Below, one piece after another: positions 16,628 to 26,913 of a stretch of 53,971 nt of DNA (position 1 is the first letter of the stretch; every line of letters begins with the position of its first letter). A program made the position numbers and the translations under genes. The notes below the pieces were generated by a model. It had not been told where the DNA came from, made no database searches, and saw nothing but the letters and a program-made list of their open reading frames with translations. Origin of the DNA: Paracoccaceae bacterium (GTDB lineage: Bacteria > Pseudomonadota > Alphaproteobacteria > Rhodobacterales > Rhodobacteraceae); assembly GCA_016936395.1 (NCBI GenBank), contig JAFGXY010000021.1, positions 1 through 53,971 on the forward strand, written 5' to 3'.

Positions 16628-17857
16628 TCAGGTTCTCGGGCCGAAGCTTTCCACATAATTGACCATGCGCGGCAGACAAATGCCGCGCAGATCATAGTTT
16701 TCCACCGCAAAGCGGCGGGCAGCATCGCGCAGCGGTTGATACTGCGCCGGGGTGGCAAGCGCCCCTGTCAGGGCCTGCGACCATGCCGCCACATCGAAGA
16801 AATCCACCAGCAGTCCGGTTTCACCGTGGCGCAACACCTCTTGCACCGGCGCGGTTTTCGAGCCCACCACCAGACAGCCCGCCGCCATCGCCTCCAGCAT
16901 CGACCATGACAGCACGAAGGGATAGGTCAGGTAGGCATGCACCCGGCTGACCTGAAGGATCGACACAAAGACCGGATAGGGCACCTTGCCCATGAAATGC
17001 ACCCGGTCCATCGGCAAGCGGTCTGACACTTCGGACAGGATCCGCTCTTTCCAGCCCTTCGCACCCTTGGGCGGGTTGCCATAGCTGACCTCATCGCCGC
17101 CCACGATGATCACCTGCGCGTTGGGGCGGGCCTGCAAAACCGCGGGCAGCGCGCGCATGAAGATGTGATAGCCGCGGTAAGGTTCCAGATTGCGGTTCAC
17201 GAAGGTCAGCACTTCATCCCCTGCCCTCAGCACCTTGCCATTTGGCAGGGTTACGCTGGCCTGTGGGTTGGGCTGCACCGCCTGGGTGTCGATGCCGTCA
17301 TGGATGACCGTGATCATCGGGCGCAGGCTGGCAGGGTAGGTGCTGGCCTGCCATGTGGTCGGCGCAAGCCCGGCATCGGCATGGATCAGCGCCTGCCCCA
17401 GATAGGCCGCACGGCCCTGCGTGATCATCACCTGATCAAAGCCATAGGGCGCAAACTCGGTATCAAAGCCGACATCGGCACCCACGCCCTTGTAATAAAA
17501 CTCGGCATAGACGATCAGCTTGGCCTGTGGCCAGATTTCCTTCACGAACAGCGTCTCGCCCCAACCGGAATGGCCAAAGATCACGTCCGGGACATATCCG
17601 TCACGGTCACGCAGCAGCAAACAGGCACGGGCGACCGTAACCCCCCGGTCGGACATCGTGGTATAGTTGCGGCCCAACCGGCACTGGCCGGGGTCAACCT
17701 TCAGGGCATCATGCTTGTAGCGCAGGGTCTTGATACTGCTTTTGCGGGTGTTCACCACATCGGTCACGGCAATCACCTCATGGCCGCGCCGCGCCATTTC
17801 CGGGGCCAGATGCAGGAACTGGCCGGGGAAATTCTGGTGAATGAACAGAATCTTCAT
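16628..17857 (-). CDS. Glycosyltransferase family 4 protein
   Basis: 409 residues of a GT-B fold. The N-terminal domain starts [20 protein letters not shown] and contains the nucleotide-sugar enzyme hallmark of a Gly-rich loop near the start. The C-terminal domain has VNRNLEPYRGYHIFMRALP and SWSMLEAMAAGCLVVGSKTA, the E-x7-E-like donor-binding motif. It probably transfers a sugar to an extracellular polysaccharide or a lipid-linked acceptor in the cytoplasm. The start codon overlaps the yejF stop (ATGA), so it is the last gene of the yejABEF operon and translationally coupled, an unusual partner. Its stop is 10 bases from that of hemN on the other strand. Confidence 0.85.
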   Translation of the reverse strand: MKILFIHQNFPGQFLHLAPEMARRGHEVIAVTDVVNTRKSSIKTLRYKHDALKVDPGQCRLGRNYTTMSDRGVTVARACLLLRDRDGYVPDVIFGHSGWGETLFVKEIWPQAKLIVYAEFYYKGVGADVGFDTEFAPYGFDQVMITQGRAAYLGQALIHADAGLAPTTWQASTYPASLRPMITVIHDGIDTQAVQPNPQASVTLPNGKVLRAGDEVLTFVNRNLEPYRGYHIFMRALPAVLQARPNAQVIIVGGDEVSYGNPPKGAKGWKERILSEVSDRLPMDRVHFMGKVPYPVFVSILQVSRVHAYLTYPFVLSWSMLEAMAAGCLVVGSKTAPVQEVLRHGETGLLVDFFDVAAWSQALTGALATPAQYQPLRDAARRFAVENYDLRGICLPRMVNYVESFGPRT

Positions 17858-19455
17858 GCGTCCCCTGCGGTTTCATGGGCAAAGGCCGCCGCCATCAGCG
17901 CGCGGGTGTAGTCATGTTGCGGCGCGTCAAACACCGCGCGGGCCTCGCCCGCCTCGACCACGTCACCCGCCTTCATCACGATCACCTTGTGCGACAAGGC
18001 CCGCACCACCCGCAGATCGTGGCTGATGAAGATATAGGCCAACCCCCATTTGCGTTGCAGATCACGCAACAGGTCGACGATCTGCACCTGCACCGTCATG
18101 TCCAGCGCTGATGTCGGCTCGTCCAGCACCACCAGTTTCGGCCGCAGGATCATGGCCCGCGCAATGGCGATGCGCTGACGCTGACCGCCGGAAAACTCAT
18201 GCGGATAGCGGCCCATGGTGGCGGGGTCCAGCCCGACCTCGGTCATGATCGCCGCCACCTTTTCGCGGGCCGTGGCAGGGGTGTCTTGCCCGTGCAGGGC
18301 CAGACCTTCGGCAATGATCTGCTCGATCGTCATCCGCGGTGACAGGCTGCCATAGGGGTCCTGGAACACGATTTGCAGGTCTCGCCGCACCGGGCGCAAC
18401 GCCCCACCCGACAAGCCTGCGATATCGCGCCCCAGCACCACAATCGGCCCTGTCGACGGCACCAGTCGCAAAATGGCCAGCGCCAGCGTGGTCTTGCCCG
18501 ACCCACTTTCGCCGACAATCCCCAAGGTTTCCCCCGCGCGCACCGACAGGCTGGCGTCGTTGACCGCCTTCACATGGCCCACCGTCTTGCGCAGGACCCC
18601 CGCCGTGATCGGAAACCAGACCCGCAGCCCGTCGGTCCGCACCACTTCGGCCGCACCTTCGGGCACCGGGCCGGGCAGGCCGCGTGGCTCGGCCGCCAGC
18701 AGCTTTTGGGTATAGGGATGCTTTGGATTGGCAAAGATCGCCGCTGTTGGCCCCTGTTCCACAATCTCGCCGCCCTGCATCACACAAACCCGGTCAGCGA
18801 TGCAGCGCACGATTCCAAGGTCATGGGTGATGAACAACAAACTTAAGCCCTCGGCCCGTTTCAGATCGGCAAGCAGATCAAGGATCTGCGCCTGAATCGT
18901 CACGTCCAGCGCCGTGGTCGGCTCATCCGCGATCAGGAGGTCCGGCCCGTTGGCCAAGGCCATGGCGATCATCACCCGCTGGCGCTGCCCGCCCGAAAGT
19001 TGATGCGGATAGGCCCCCAGCCGGCTTTCCGCATCGCGGATGCCAACCTTGGCCAGCAGGTCCAAGATGCGGTCGCGCGCCGCCTGCCCCGCCAGCCCCT
19101 GATGCAAGGCAAGGCTTTCGGCCAGTTGCTTTTCAATCGTGTGCAGCGGGTTCAGGCTGGTCATTGGCTCCTGAAAGATGAAGCTGATGTCATTGCCGCG
19201 TACCCGGCGCAGGTCAGGCTCGGACGCGCCCACCATCTGCCGGCCCTGATAGGTGACCGATCCTTCGATAACAGCGCTTTCCCCCAGCAGACCCACGGTT
19301 GACAGCGCGGTTACCGATTTGCCCGACCCGGACTCGCCCACCAGAGCCACGGTTTCGCCCTTGTCCACCCGAAACGACACGCCCCTGACCGCCGGAATGA
19401 TCCGCCCGTCCTGCCGGAAGCTGATCTTCAGGCCCTCGACCTGCAACACGCTCAT
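17854..19455 (-). CDS. yejF: Peptide ABC importer, fused dual ATPase (YejF type)
   Basis: 533 residues with two complete ATPase domains in one chain. The first has Walker [12 protein letters not shown], signature [12 protein letters not shown] and Walker [13 protein letters not shown]; the second has [23 protein letters not shown] and [12 protein letters not shown]. The C-terminal oligopeptide-transporter linker ([20 protein letters not shown]) follows each domain. YejABEF in E. coli imports microcin C and peptides; DppDF/OppDF-type importers are the broader family. Start and stop overlap yejE and the glycosyltransferase gene by 4 bases each. Confidence 0.92.
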   Translation of the reverse strand: MSVLQVEGLKISFRQDGRIIPAVRGVSFRVDKGETVALVGESGSGKSVTALSTVGLLGESAVIEGSVTYQGRQMVGASEPDLRRVRGNDISFIFQEPMTSLNPLHTIEKQLAESLALHQGLAGQAARDRILDLLAKVGIRDAESRLGAYPHQLSGGQRQRVMIAMALANGPDLLIADEPTTALDVTIQAQILDLLADLKRAEGLSLLFITHDLGIVRCIADRVCVMQGGEIVEQGPTAAIFANPKHPYTQKLLAAEPRGLPGPVPEGAAEVVRTDGLRVWFPITAGVLRKTVGHVKAVNDASLSVRAGETLGIVGESGSGKTTLALAILRLVPSTGPIVVLGRDIAGLSGGALRPVRRDLQIVFQDPYGSLSPRMTIEQIIAEGLALHGQDTPATAREKVAAIMTEVGLDPATMGRYPHEFSGGQRQRIAIARAMILRPKLVVLDEPTSALDMTVQVQIVDLLRDLQRKWGLAYIFISHDLRVVRALSHKVIVMKAGDVVEAGEARAVFDAPQHDYTRALMAAAFAHETAGDA

Positions 19456-20561
19456 TGAAAGGTCTTTCTCGGATCAAAGGCATCACGCACGCCTTCGAAG
19501 ATGAACACCAGCAAGGACAGCATGAGGGCAAAGGTGAAAAACGCGGTGAAGGCCAGCCACGGTGCTTGCAGGTTCTGCTTGGCCTGTTGCGTCATCTCGC
19601 CCAGGGACGGGGCCGAGGATGGCAGGCCAAAGCCCAGAAAATCCAGCGCGGTCAGCGACCCGATGGCCCCGGTGATGATGAACGGCAGCAAGGTCAGCGT
19701 CGCCACCATGGCATTGGGCAGCACATGTCGCGCCATGATCACCCGATCCGGCACGCCCAAGGCCCGCGCCGCACGCACATATTCAAAGTTGCGCGCCCGC
19801 AGGAATTCGGCCCGCACCACGCCAACAAGCCCGGTCCAGCCAAACAGCACCATCAGGAACACCAGCACCCAGAAGTTCATGGTAAAGATCGCCGCGACGA
19901 TGATGATCACATACAGCGTCGGGGTCGCGCCCCAGATCTCGATGATGCGCTGAAAGATCAGATCGGTCAGCCCGCCGAAATAGCCCTGCACCGCGCCGGC
20001 CAGTATGCCGATCACACTGGTCAGCACCGTGACGATCAGCGCAAAGCTGACCGACAGCCGAAAGCCATAGATCACCCGCGCCAGCACATCACGGGCGGTG
20101 TCATCGGTGCCCAGCCAGTGCTGCGCATCGGGGGCCGACGGGGCCGCCTTGCCGATGTCGTTGATGGTGGTGAAGCTGTAGGGGATTGGCGCCCAGACGA
20201 TGCGGCCCCGTTCGACTGGTTCGCCTGCGACCGTGCCCTTCTCGGTCGCCTCGACCAGCACGCCTTCGGGGTCGTCCCAGCACGCTTCCGACCCGGCGGC
20301 CATGATCAGGCATTGCACTTCCACGTCCTTGTATTTCGCCTCGGTCTGGAAATCGCCGCCAAAGGCGGTTTCCGGGTAGAAGCGCATGAACGGCGCGTGC
20401 CATTCGCCGCGAAACTGCACCAGAAGCGGCTTGTCATTGGCGACCAGCTCGGCACAAAGCGAAATGCCATAAAGGATCGAAAACAGGATCAACGAGACAT
20501 AGGCCCGGCGGTTGGCCTTGAAATTGCGCCAGCGGCGTTGGTTCAGCGGGGAAAGTGCCAT
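19452..20561 (-). CDS. yejE: Peptide ABC importer permease YejE
   Basis: 369 residues from MALSPLNQRRWRNFKANRRA (ATG at 20559-20561), preceded by GGAGGGGG. The N-terminal OppC-type segment and one helix are followed by a periplasmic stretch of about 130 residues and five further helices. The EAA loop is RAARALGVPDRVIMARHVLPNA. It pairs with YejB to form the membrane pore. One base separates it from the yejB stop and it overlaps yejF by 4 bases. Confidence 0.92.
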   Translation of the reverse strand: MALSPLNQRRWRNFKANRRAYVSLILFSILYGISLCAELVANDKPLLVQFRGEWHAPFMRFYPETAFGGDFQTEAKYKDVEVQCLIMAAGSEACWDDPEGVLVEATEKGTVAGEPVERGRIVWAPIPYSFTTINDIGKAAPSAPDAQHWLGTDDTARDVLARVIYGFRLSVSFALIVTVLTSVIGILAGAVQGYFGGLTDLIFQRIIEIWGATPTLYVIIIVAAIFTMNFWVLVFLMVLFGWTGLVGVVRAEFLRARNFEYVRAARALGVPDRVIMARHVLPNAMVATLTLLPFIITGAIGSLTALDFLGFGLPSSAPSLGEMTQQAKQNLQAPWLAFTAFFTFALMLSLLVFIFEGVRDAFDPRKTFQ

Positions 20562-20562
20562 G

Positions 20563-21711
20563 TCACCCCCTCCGCTCAAAATCAATGCGCGGATCAACCC
20601 AGACATACATCAGGTCCGACAGGATGCCGACCACAAGGCCAATCAGGCCAAAGAAGAACAGCGTGCCAAAGATCACCGGATAATCCCGCTCCACCGCCGC
20701 GCGGAACCCCAACTGGCCAAGGCCATCCAGCGAGAATATCGTCTCGATGATCAGGCTGGCGCCAAAGAACACCGACAGGAACAACCCCGGAAAGCCCGCG
20801 ATCACGATCAGCATCGCATTGCGGAACACATGACCATACAGCACGCGGGATTCCGACAGCCCCTTGGCGCGGGCGGTCATCACGTATTGCTTTTTGATCT
20901 CGTCCAGAAAGCTGTTCTTGGTCAGCAGCGTCAGCGTGGCAAAGCTGGAAATGGTCGAGGCGACCACCGGCAGCGTGATGTGCCACAGATAGTCCGCCGC
21001 CTTGCCGAACAGGCTAAGTTGCTCCCAATTGTCCGAGGTCAGCCCCCGCAGCGGGAACCAGCGGAAATAGCTGCCCCCCGCGAACAAGACCAAGAGCAGG
21101 ATGGCGAACAGGAAACCGGGAATGGCATAGGCCGCGATGATCACGCCGCTGGTCCATGTGTCAAACCGCGACCCGTCACGCACCGCCTTGCGGATGCCCA
21201 AGGGGATCGAGATGAGGTAAGCGATCAGCGTCGACCACAGACCAAGCGTCAACGACACCGGCAGTTTTTCCCAGACCAGATCCAGCACGCCGATCGACCG
21301 GAAATGGCTTTCGCCAAAGTCGAACTGAACATAGTTCCACATCATGATGAAGAACCGCTCCCACGCCGGGATCTTTTCCTTCACGCATTCCGGGGCCTTG
21401 GCCGAAGGCGTGCCAGTAAAGCCCGGGTCGCAGACAAAGCGGGCAAAGCCAAACTGCACCTCCAACTCGGCCAGAAAATCGGGGTCAAGGCCCTGCGCCC
21501 CGACATAGCCGCTGTCGTTGCCCTGATTTTCGATGCCCGCGTCACCCGCGCCGCTGATCGCCTGAATGGAATCGCCGCCGCCTTCAACGCGGGCAAGCAC
21601 CTGTTCAATCGGCCCGCCGGGGACAAATTGCGTCAGGGCAAAGTTGATGATCATGATCCCGATCAGCGTCGGGATGATCAGAAGAATCCGCCGAAAGATA
21701 TAGGCGCCCAT
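20563..21711 (-). CDS. yejB: Peptide ABC importer permease YejB
   Basis: 382 residues, OppB-type permease. It starts [21 protein letters not shown], typical of the family, has a long periplasmic insertion between helices 1 and 2 (about 30-140), and the EAA motif [21 protein letters not shown]. It ends [11 protein letters not shown], the conserved YejB C-terminus. It lies 25 bases downstream of the binding-protein gene and 1 base before yejE. Confidence 0.93.
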   Translation of the reverse strand: MGAYIFRRILLIIPTLIGIMIINFALTQFVPGGPIEQVLARVEGGGDSIQAISGAGDAGIENQGNDSGYVGAQGLDPDFLAELEVQFGFARFVCDPGFTGTPSAKAPECVKEKIPAWERFFIMMWNYVQFDFGESHFRSIGVLDLVWEKLPVSLTLGLWSTLIAYLISIPLGIRKAVRDGSRFDTWTSGVIIAAYAIPGFLFAILLLVLFAGGSYFRWFPLRGLTSDNWEQLSLFGKAADYLWHITLPVVASTISSFATLTLLTKNSFLDEIKKQYVMTARAKGLSESRVLYGHVFRNAMLIVIAGFPGLFLSVFFGASLIIETIFSLDGLGQLGFRAAVERDYPVIFGTLFFFGLIGLVVGILSDLMYVWVDPRIDFERRG

Positions 21712-21736
21712 ATAGTCTGCCTGCCCGCTTTTCTTG

Positions 21737-23602
21737 TTATCGCAACACGCCTGCCGCCTTCAGCGCCGCCGCCTTTTCTGCGCTGTACCACCAGAAGTCC
21801 AACTCGCCCAGTGCATAGGGTGGCAAAGCCTCGGGATGCTCATACATGTTGTAATACGCCACCGTATGGGTGCTTTTGTACCACTGCGGCACCCAGAACC
21901 GTTCGGCGCGCAACACCCGATCCAGCGCCTTGGTGGCCACCGTCATCTCGTCCAGTGACTTCGACGCCATCACGATATCGATCAGCCGGTCCACCGCCGG
22001 GCTTTTCAGACCCATCAGATTGAACGACGACACATCCGCTGTTTGTGATCCGTAATACTGCTTGAGCTCCGACCCCGAGATATAGCCAGAGCGCGCATTA
22101 CCCACCACCATGTCGAAATCATACGATGGCGGCCGGGTCCGCGCTTCCATCTGGGCGTTGTCCACCCGGGTCATCCGCGCGTCGATGCCCAGCGATTTCA
22201 GGTTCTCGACATAGGGGTTCATCACCCGGTCAAAGGTTGGGCTGTCGTTCAATATCTCGACTGTCAGCGCCTGCCCCGCCGCATTGCGACGCTTGCCATC
22301 GCTGCCCACGGTCCAACCCGCGGCATCCAGCAGGGCCGAGGCCTTGCGCAGATTGCCACGGTCCAACTGCCGCTCGCCCGACACCGGGGCCATCACCGCC
22401 TCATCGGTCAGGATGGTGGCGGGCAACAGGCCATCGTCCACCAAGGGCTGCAAAAGGGCGGCCTCTTCGGGGCCGGGCGTGCCCGTCGCCTCAAGCCACG
22501 AGTTTTCCCAGACCGAATTGATCCGGTCATAAAGGCCGTAAAACAGCGTGGCGTTTGACCATTCGAAATTGAACATCAGGCCCAATGCCTCACGCACCCG
22601 CACGTCTTGGAACTTTTCGCGCCGCAGGTTCAGGATGAACGCCTGCCCGCTGGCCTTGTTGCCATCGGGCAGATCGGTCTTGTCGATCTGGCCGCTGGCG
22701 ATTTCGGGGAAATCATAGCCGGTCGCCCATTTGATCGAGCTTGCCTCGGTGCGGAAGGTATAGTTTCCGGCCTTGAACCCTTCAAACGCCGCATCGTAAT
22801 CGGCGTAATATTCAATGCGGATGCGGTCAAAGTTGCCGCGACCCTTGTTGATCGGCAGTGCATTGCCCCAATAGTCGGGGTTGCGACCCCAGACCACCGA
22901 TTTGCCGGTATCGACCTTTTCCAGCACATATTGCCCGGTGCCCAGCATCGGCGTCATGCTGCTTTCTTCAAGGTCAAGCTTGTTCGCCTCGTAATGCGCC
23001 TTCGACATCACCGGCAGACCACCCATGTCGGCGGGCAGGTCGCGGTGCGGAACGCCCGGCTTGAAGGTGAACTTGATCTTGTGAGGGTCCAGCACCTCAA
23101 CCTTTTCGACTTGCGTTGCCAGCACGGTGCGGAAATCGGTCAGGCCTTTGGCCAGAAACGTCTGATAGCTGAACAGCACATCTTCGGCGGTCATCGGCGT
23201 GCCATCCGAAAAGGTCACCTCGGGGCGCAGGTTGAAGATCACCCAAGACCGGTCTTCGGGGTATTCCAGTGTCGAACACAGCAGGCAATAGACCGCACCG
23301 ATCTCGTCCGAGGTGCCGGTCAGGATGGATTCGAAAGGCGCAGACGACAACCCCGCCGCGCGGCCCTTGATCGAATAGGGGTTCAGGCTGTCAAACCCGC
23401 CAAACGCCCAGATCGAGATTTCGCCGCCCTTGGGCGCATCCGGGTTGACGTAAGGCAGATGGGCAAAGTCAGCGGCAAGGTTCAACTCGCCAAAGGTGGA
23501 AATGCCATGCGCCGTGATGACGCCCGCTTCTTGCGCGGCGGCAGGTGTCACCAGTGCCATCACCTTCAGGAACGCCGCCATCTTGCGCAGTGCCATCGTC
23601 AT
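21737..23602 (-). CDS. yejA: Peptide ABC importer substrate-binding protein YejA (SBP family 5)
   Basis: 621 residues. Three ATGs lie close together (23605, 23602, 23596); I use the second, which is followed by the signal peptide [24 protein letters not shown], cleaved after AAA or AAQ. The family 5 pattern is visible: [28 protein letters not shown] near the N-terminus (split here for length), then [33 protein letters not shown] and the later [10 protein letters not shown]. It binds oligopeptides in the periplasm for YejBEF. GGGGAGG precedes the start. It is the first gene of the operon. Confidence 0.92.
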   Translation of the reverse strand: MTMALRKMAAFLKVMALVTPAAAQEAGVITAHGISTFGELNLAADFAHLPYVNPDAPKGGEISIWAFGGFDSLNPYSIKGRAAGLSSAPFESILTGTSDEIGAVYCLLCSTLEYPEDRSWVIFNLRPEVTFSDGTPMTAEDVLFSYQTFLAKGLTDFRTVLATQVEKVEVLDPHKIKFTFKPGVPHRDLPADMGGLPVMSKAHYEANKLDLEESSMTPMLGTGQYVLEKVDTGKSVVWGRNPDYWGNALPINKGRGNFDRIRIEYYADYDAAFEGFKAGNYTFRTEASSIKWATGYDFPEIASGQIDKTDLPDGNKASGQAFILNLRREKFQDVRVREALGLMFNFEWSNATLFYGLYDRINSVWENSWLEATGTPGPEEAALLQPLVDDGLLPATILTDEAVMAPVSGERQLDRGNLRKASALLDAAGWTVGSDGKRRNAAGQALTVEILNDSPTFDRVMNPYVENLKSLGIDARMTRVDNAQMEARTRPPSYDFDMVVGNARSGYISGSELKQYYGSQTADVSSFNLMGLKSPAVDRLIDIVMASKSLDEMTVATKALDRVLRAERFWVPQWYKSTHTVAYYNMYEHPEALPPYALGELDFWWYSAEKAAALKAAGVLR

Positions 23603-23710
23603 CATGCCTCCCCTGATCGTCCAACGCTGCTTGGGCGCAGCTTTTGTCCAGTTTGGGAAGTAAAGCGTGGATTGTCGATGGCTCAAGTGGCGATTGCGTG
23701 ATCAGGCCAC

Positions 23711-23742
23711 AAAAGCGAAAGGCCGCCCCATGGCGGACGGCC
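23711..23742 (-). terminator. Rho-independent terminator of the cytochrome c gene
   Basis: On the minus strand GGCCG...CGGCC closes a hairpin (23721-23742) with an inner CC/GG continuation, followed by TTTCGCTTTT (23711-23720). It lies 38 bases after the cytochrome c stop and ahead of the yejA promoter region. Confidence 0.7.
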
Positions 23743-23779
23743 ATCTGACTTGCAAAACATCCTTTCGCCGGAACTGGCC

Positions 23780-24298
23780 TCAGGGATTGGCCGCCAGATA
23801 TGCAATCACATTGGCACGGTCCTGCACCTTCGGCAGACCGGCGAACGACATCTTGTTGTCCGGCGCATAGCTTTTGGGGTTTTCCAGATAACCGTTCAGG
23901 TTTTCCGGGCTCCAGACGTCGCCCGCCATGGCCAGCAACGCTTCGGAGTAGCCAAAATCCCCGACCGATGCCTTGGGCCGGTCCACCACACCGTTCAGAT
24001 GCGGGCCGACAGCATTGGCACCATCCACCTTGTGGCAGGCCTTGCACTTGGAAAACACCTTTTCACCCGCCGCCGCATCGGCCGCAGCATACAGGGTCTC
24101 GAAATCCGGGGTTTCTTCGGCGCTGGCCTCCTCGGTTGCCGCGCCCGAGCCGGTTTCAATCACATAGGCAGCCGTTTGGTCGTCACCAATGCGGCCCACC
24201 GAGAACAGCGCATTGCCGGTCCAGGCCATCAGCAGATAGACAGCCAGCGACCCAAACAGCGCTCCAAACACTTTGGCGATCGTCATCGTGTTGAACAT
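23780..24298 (-). CDS. cycM: Membrane-anchored cytochrome c (CycM / c552 / cy type)
   Basis: 172 residues from MFNTMTIAKVFGALFGSLAV, which matches the family start better than the ATG five codons upstream; GGGAAAG precedes it. An uncleaved N-terminal helix (about 8-28) anchors the protein, then comes an Ala/Glu-rich flexible tether (about 45-75) and a class I cytochrome domain with the haem site CKACH and Met ligand NKMSFAGL. Such cytochromes (Paracoccus c552, Rhodobacter cy) carry electrons from the bc1 complex to oxidases, including cbb3, whose genes are in this window. It is divergent from pheA and followed by a terminator. Confidence 0.92.
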   Translation of the reverse strand: MFNTMTIAKVFGALFGSLAVYLLMAWTGNALFSVGRIGDDQTAAYVIETGSGAATEEASAEETPDFETLYAAADAAAGEKVFSKCKACHKVDGANAVGPHLNGVVDRPKASVGDFGYSEALLAMAGDVWSPENLNGYLENPKSYAPDNKMSFAGLPKVQDRANVIAYLAANP

Positions 24299-24423
24299 GT
24301 CGCGCTTTCCCATCAGAATACAGCCCCATGGCTTCTAGCCGTTTCCAGCCAGATGTTTCAAGGTGTAGCAGAGCAGCAATGCCCTATTTTTGATATGGGT
24401 TTAGGGGAACGGAGCCGACCACA

Positions 24424-25254
24424 ATGCAAGGACGCATCGCATTTCAGGGCGAATTGGGCGCCTATTCGCATCAGGCCTGCGCGCAGGCCCGCCCCGGAAT
24501 GACGGTGGTTCCCTGCACCACCTTTGAAGATGTGGTCGAACAAACCCGCTCGGGCGAGGTTGATCTGGGAATGCTGGCGGTTGAAAACTCGACCTATGGC
24601 CGGGTGGCAGATGTGCACAGCCTGCTGCCAAAGGCCGGACTGCATATTGTCGACGAGGCCTTTGTGCGGGTGCATGTCAATCTGCTGGGCGTGCCGGGGG
24701 CCAAGGTGGCCGACATCACCGAAGCCCATGGCCATGTGGTGATCTTGCCGCAATGCGCGGGCTTTCTGAAGGCCCATGGCATGAAGGGCCGCGTCAGTTC
24801 CGACAACGCCCGCGCCGCGCGCGAAGTGGCGCAGGCCGGCGACAAGACCCGCGCCGCGCTTGCAAGCGAACTTGCGGCCTCGATCTACGGGCTGGACGTG
24901 CTGGCCCGCCATATTGAAGACCACAAGAACAACACCACCCGCTTTCTGGTGATGAGCCGCGAGGCCGACCACTCCCGCCGGGCCCCACGGATGATGACGA
25001 CCTTCACCTTTCGGGTGCGCAACATTCCGGCGGCGCTCTACAAGGCGCTGGGGGGCTTTGCCACCAATGGCGTGAACATGACCAAGCTGGAAAGCTATAT
25101 GGTTGGCGGCAGCTTCACCGCGACCGAGTTCTACGCCGATATCGAAGGCCACCCCGAAGACCGCAATGTGGCGCTGGCGTTGGAAGAACTGCGCTATTTC
25201 ACCGACAGCATCTCGATCCTTGGCGTCTATCCGTCAGACCGGGCCCGCGCCTAG
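24424..25254 (+). CDS. pheA: Prephenate dehydratase (phenylalanine biosynthesis)
   Basis: 276 residues, a stand-alone dehydratase without a chorismate mutase domain. It converts prephenate to phenylpyruvate. The catalytic domain starts RIAFQGELGAYSHQA and contains VENSTYGRV and the active-site motif NNTTRFLVM. A C-terminal ACT domain (about 190-270; GVNMTKLESYMVGG) senses phenylalanine; the usual ESRP reads ESYM, a variant I believe is common in alphaproteobacteria. Its TAG stop shares the palindrome CTAG with the stop of the convergent SRPBCC gene. Confidence 0.95.
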   Translation: MQGRIAFQGELGAYSHQACAQARPGMTVVPCTTFEDVVEQTRSGEVDLGMLAVENSTYGRVADVHSLLPKAGLHIVDEAFVRVHVNLLGVPGAKVADITEAHGHVVILPQCAGFLKAHGMKGRVSSDNARAAREVAQAGDKTRAALASELAASIYGLDVLARHIEDHKNNTTRFLVMSREADHSRRAPRMMTTFTFRVRNIPAALYKALGGFATNGVNMTKLESYMVGGSFTATEFYADIEGHPEDRNVALALEELRYFTDSISILGVYPSDRARA

Positions 25255-25724
25255 CGGCGGGCAGTCGCGGCATAGCGCGCTTCCAGATCGGTCGCGGTCT
25301 GCGCCAGACGCGCGTTCAGCTTGGTCTGAACCCGTGCCTTTGCCAGCCTCAGCGATTGCAGGAGCAGCCGCGCGCCGATGGTCAGGGGTTTGACCTCGGC
25401 ATGCAGCACCAGCCGGGTGCGTTTCGGGGCAAGAGCCATCAGCTCGACCCCCAGATTGCCGTTCAGCATCTGGCCCTGCCCGAAGAACGCCAGCCTTGCG
25501 CCGGGGTCCAACGCGGTCAGGTTCACCACCACATCACGCTGCTTGCCGCGAAACCGGAAGCGGATCGTCCAGCCCATGCCGGGCCCGGGGCTGCGCAGCT
25601 TGTCGGTGCGGGCCACCTCTGCCCCACGCCGCATTGCCGCCCGTTCCCAACCGTCGAAGTCCGACAGTCTTGCATAGACAAACTCGATCGGAGCCTCGAT
25701 GTCCGTGCGTGACGATAGATGCAT
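25251..25724 (-). CDS. SRPBCC-fold protein
   Basis: 157 residues from MHLSSRTDIEAPIEFVYARL (ATG 25722-25724; AGGA 8 bases upstream). The start, with its D-I-x-A-P-I-E-x-V-(Y/F) pattern and FDGWERAAMR, is typical of the START/SRPBCC helix-grip fold, which holds a hydrophobic ligand. The end is a basic, Ala-rich helix (about 115-157). No catalytic residues can be named; the ligand is unknown. Its stop overlaps that of pheA through CTAG at 25251-25254. Confidence 0.8.
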   Translation of the reverse strand: MHLSSRTDIEAPIEFVYARLSDFDGWERAAMRRGAEVARTDKLRSPGPGMGWTIRFRFRGKQRDVVVNLTALDPGARLAFFGQGQMLNGNLGVELMALAPKRTRLVLHAEVKPLTIGARLLLQSLRLAKARVQTKLNARLAQTATDLEARYAATARR

Positions 25725-25801
25725 GGTGCCGGTCCTGCCTGACGTCTGTTCTGGCCGTTCAGCCTTGTTGCCGTCACCCGCCATCGGTTGCGAATCTGAC
25801 G

Positions 25802-26752
25802 CTAATCCAACTGATCCGCAAGCCAGTTCTGGATCAGGAAATGCGCAATGGCCCCCTTGCGGGCGGGCTTAATGTCGGGATGATCGCCCGTCATCACCGT
25901 GACCATGTCTTCCCGGCTGACCCACAGCGCATGTTCCAGCTCAACCGGATCAAGGGTGATGGCGTCGGTCGTCGCCTCGGCGGCACAGCCCAGCATCAGA
26001 CTGGCCGGAAACGGCCATGGCTGGCTGCACAGATAGCGCACTGCGCCGATGCGCACGGCCGACTCTTCAAACACCTCACGCCGGACGGCGGCTTCAACCG
26101 TTTCCCCCGGTTCGACAAATCCGGCCAGACAGGAATACATCCCCTCGGGCCAGCCGGGGCTGCGCCCGATCAGGGCGCGGTTGCCATGGGTGACCAGCAT
26201 GATCACCACCGGATCGGTGCGCGGATAATGCTGCCCCCCGCAGGCCGGGCACGCGCGTTGCCACCCCGCCATCACGGGCAGGGATGCAGCCCCGCAGGCC
26301 GCGCAAAAGCCATGGCTGGCGTGCCATTGCAGCACGGCCCTTGCGGTCGCCGCAAGCTCGGCTTCGCGTGCTGTCAGCCGCAGCATCACCCCGCGCAACT
26401 CGACAAAGGCCAGATCGTCCGCCAAGGCAGGGTGGTGCTGTTCGGTCTGGTCAAGGAAACCAGACACGGCGATCCCTGCATCCGGCGGTTGCCAGCCGGA
26501 AATATCGGCAGCGAAAACCGGGGTGTCACCATCCAGCCCCAGAAACACCGTCAGGCCCGCGTCGTGCAACACCACAGACCCGGCCGCGACCCAGCCAAGA
26601 CCGCAGCCAGACCGCACCAGCGGCTTGCCCCGCCACAACGGCAGAACCATTCCACGCGCCAAAAGGGCTGCCTGCTGTGCCGCGTCGCCCCGCAACTGCG
26701 CCGCCCGGTCCAAGCCAGAGCCGCCAAAAGTCACCATTTCCGCGCTGCGCAT
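25802..26752 (-). CDS. nudC: NAD(+)/NADH diphosphatase NudC
   Basis: 316 residues. NudC hydrolyses NADH to NMNH and AMP and removes NAD caps from RNA. A zinc ribbon is present (CAACG and CPACG, 18 residues apart), then the Nudix box GFVEPGETVEAAVRREVFEE with the catalytic Glu residues, and the NudC-specific SQPWPFPASLMLG after it. I use MRSAEMVTFGGSGLDRA as start because homology begins there; GGGGG lies a few bases upstream. The frame stays open to 26830, so a longer protein is possible. It is divergent from the cpdB-like gene. Confidence 0.92.
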   Translation of the reverse strand: MRSAEMVTFGGSGLDRAAQLRGDAAQQAALLARGMVLPLWRGKPLVRSGCGLGWVAAGSVVLHDAGLTVFLGLDGDTPVFAADISGWQPPDAGIAVSGFLDQTEQHHPALADDLAFVELRGVMLRLTAREAELAATARAVLQWHASHGFCAACGAASLPVMAGWQRACPACGGQHYPRTDPVVIMLVTHGNRALIGRSPGWPEGMYSCLAGFVEPGETVEAAVRREVFEESAVRIGAVRYLCSQPWPFPASLMLGCAAEATTDAITLDPVELEHALWVSREDMVTVMTGDHPDIKPARKGAIAHFLIQNWLADQLD

Positions 26753-26829
26753 CCTTGCCCCCACCAACCGTCGGCCCCTGATGGCACGGGCCGCGCCAGG
26801 GCGCAAATGCACCAAGCGGGCCGCGATCA

Positions 26830-26885
26830 AAATACAACTGGAAACTGTATTTATCTATTCTTGCGCATTTACAGGTAGATGCGCA
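26830..26885. promoter_or_regulatory. Two inverted repeats in the nudC/cpdB control region
   Basis: AAATACA-N9-TGTATTT (26830-26852) and TGCGCAT-N10-ATGCGCA (26862-26885) are both perfect 7-bp inverted repeats, spaced 9 bases apart, in the stretch between the divergent nudC and cpdB-like genes. This stretch is clearly more AT-rich than its surroundings. They look like operators, but I cannot name the protein. Confidence 0.4.
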
Positions 26886-26913
26886 TGCCCGACGCTGGCT
26901 ATGCTGGCGGCAA

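Noticed and set aside
25251..25254. CTAG shared by the stops of pheA and the SRPBCC gene
   Set aside because: A neat overlap, but convergent genes sharing a palindromic stop is a normal result of compaction.
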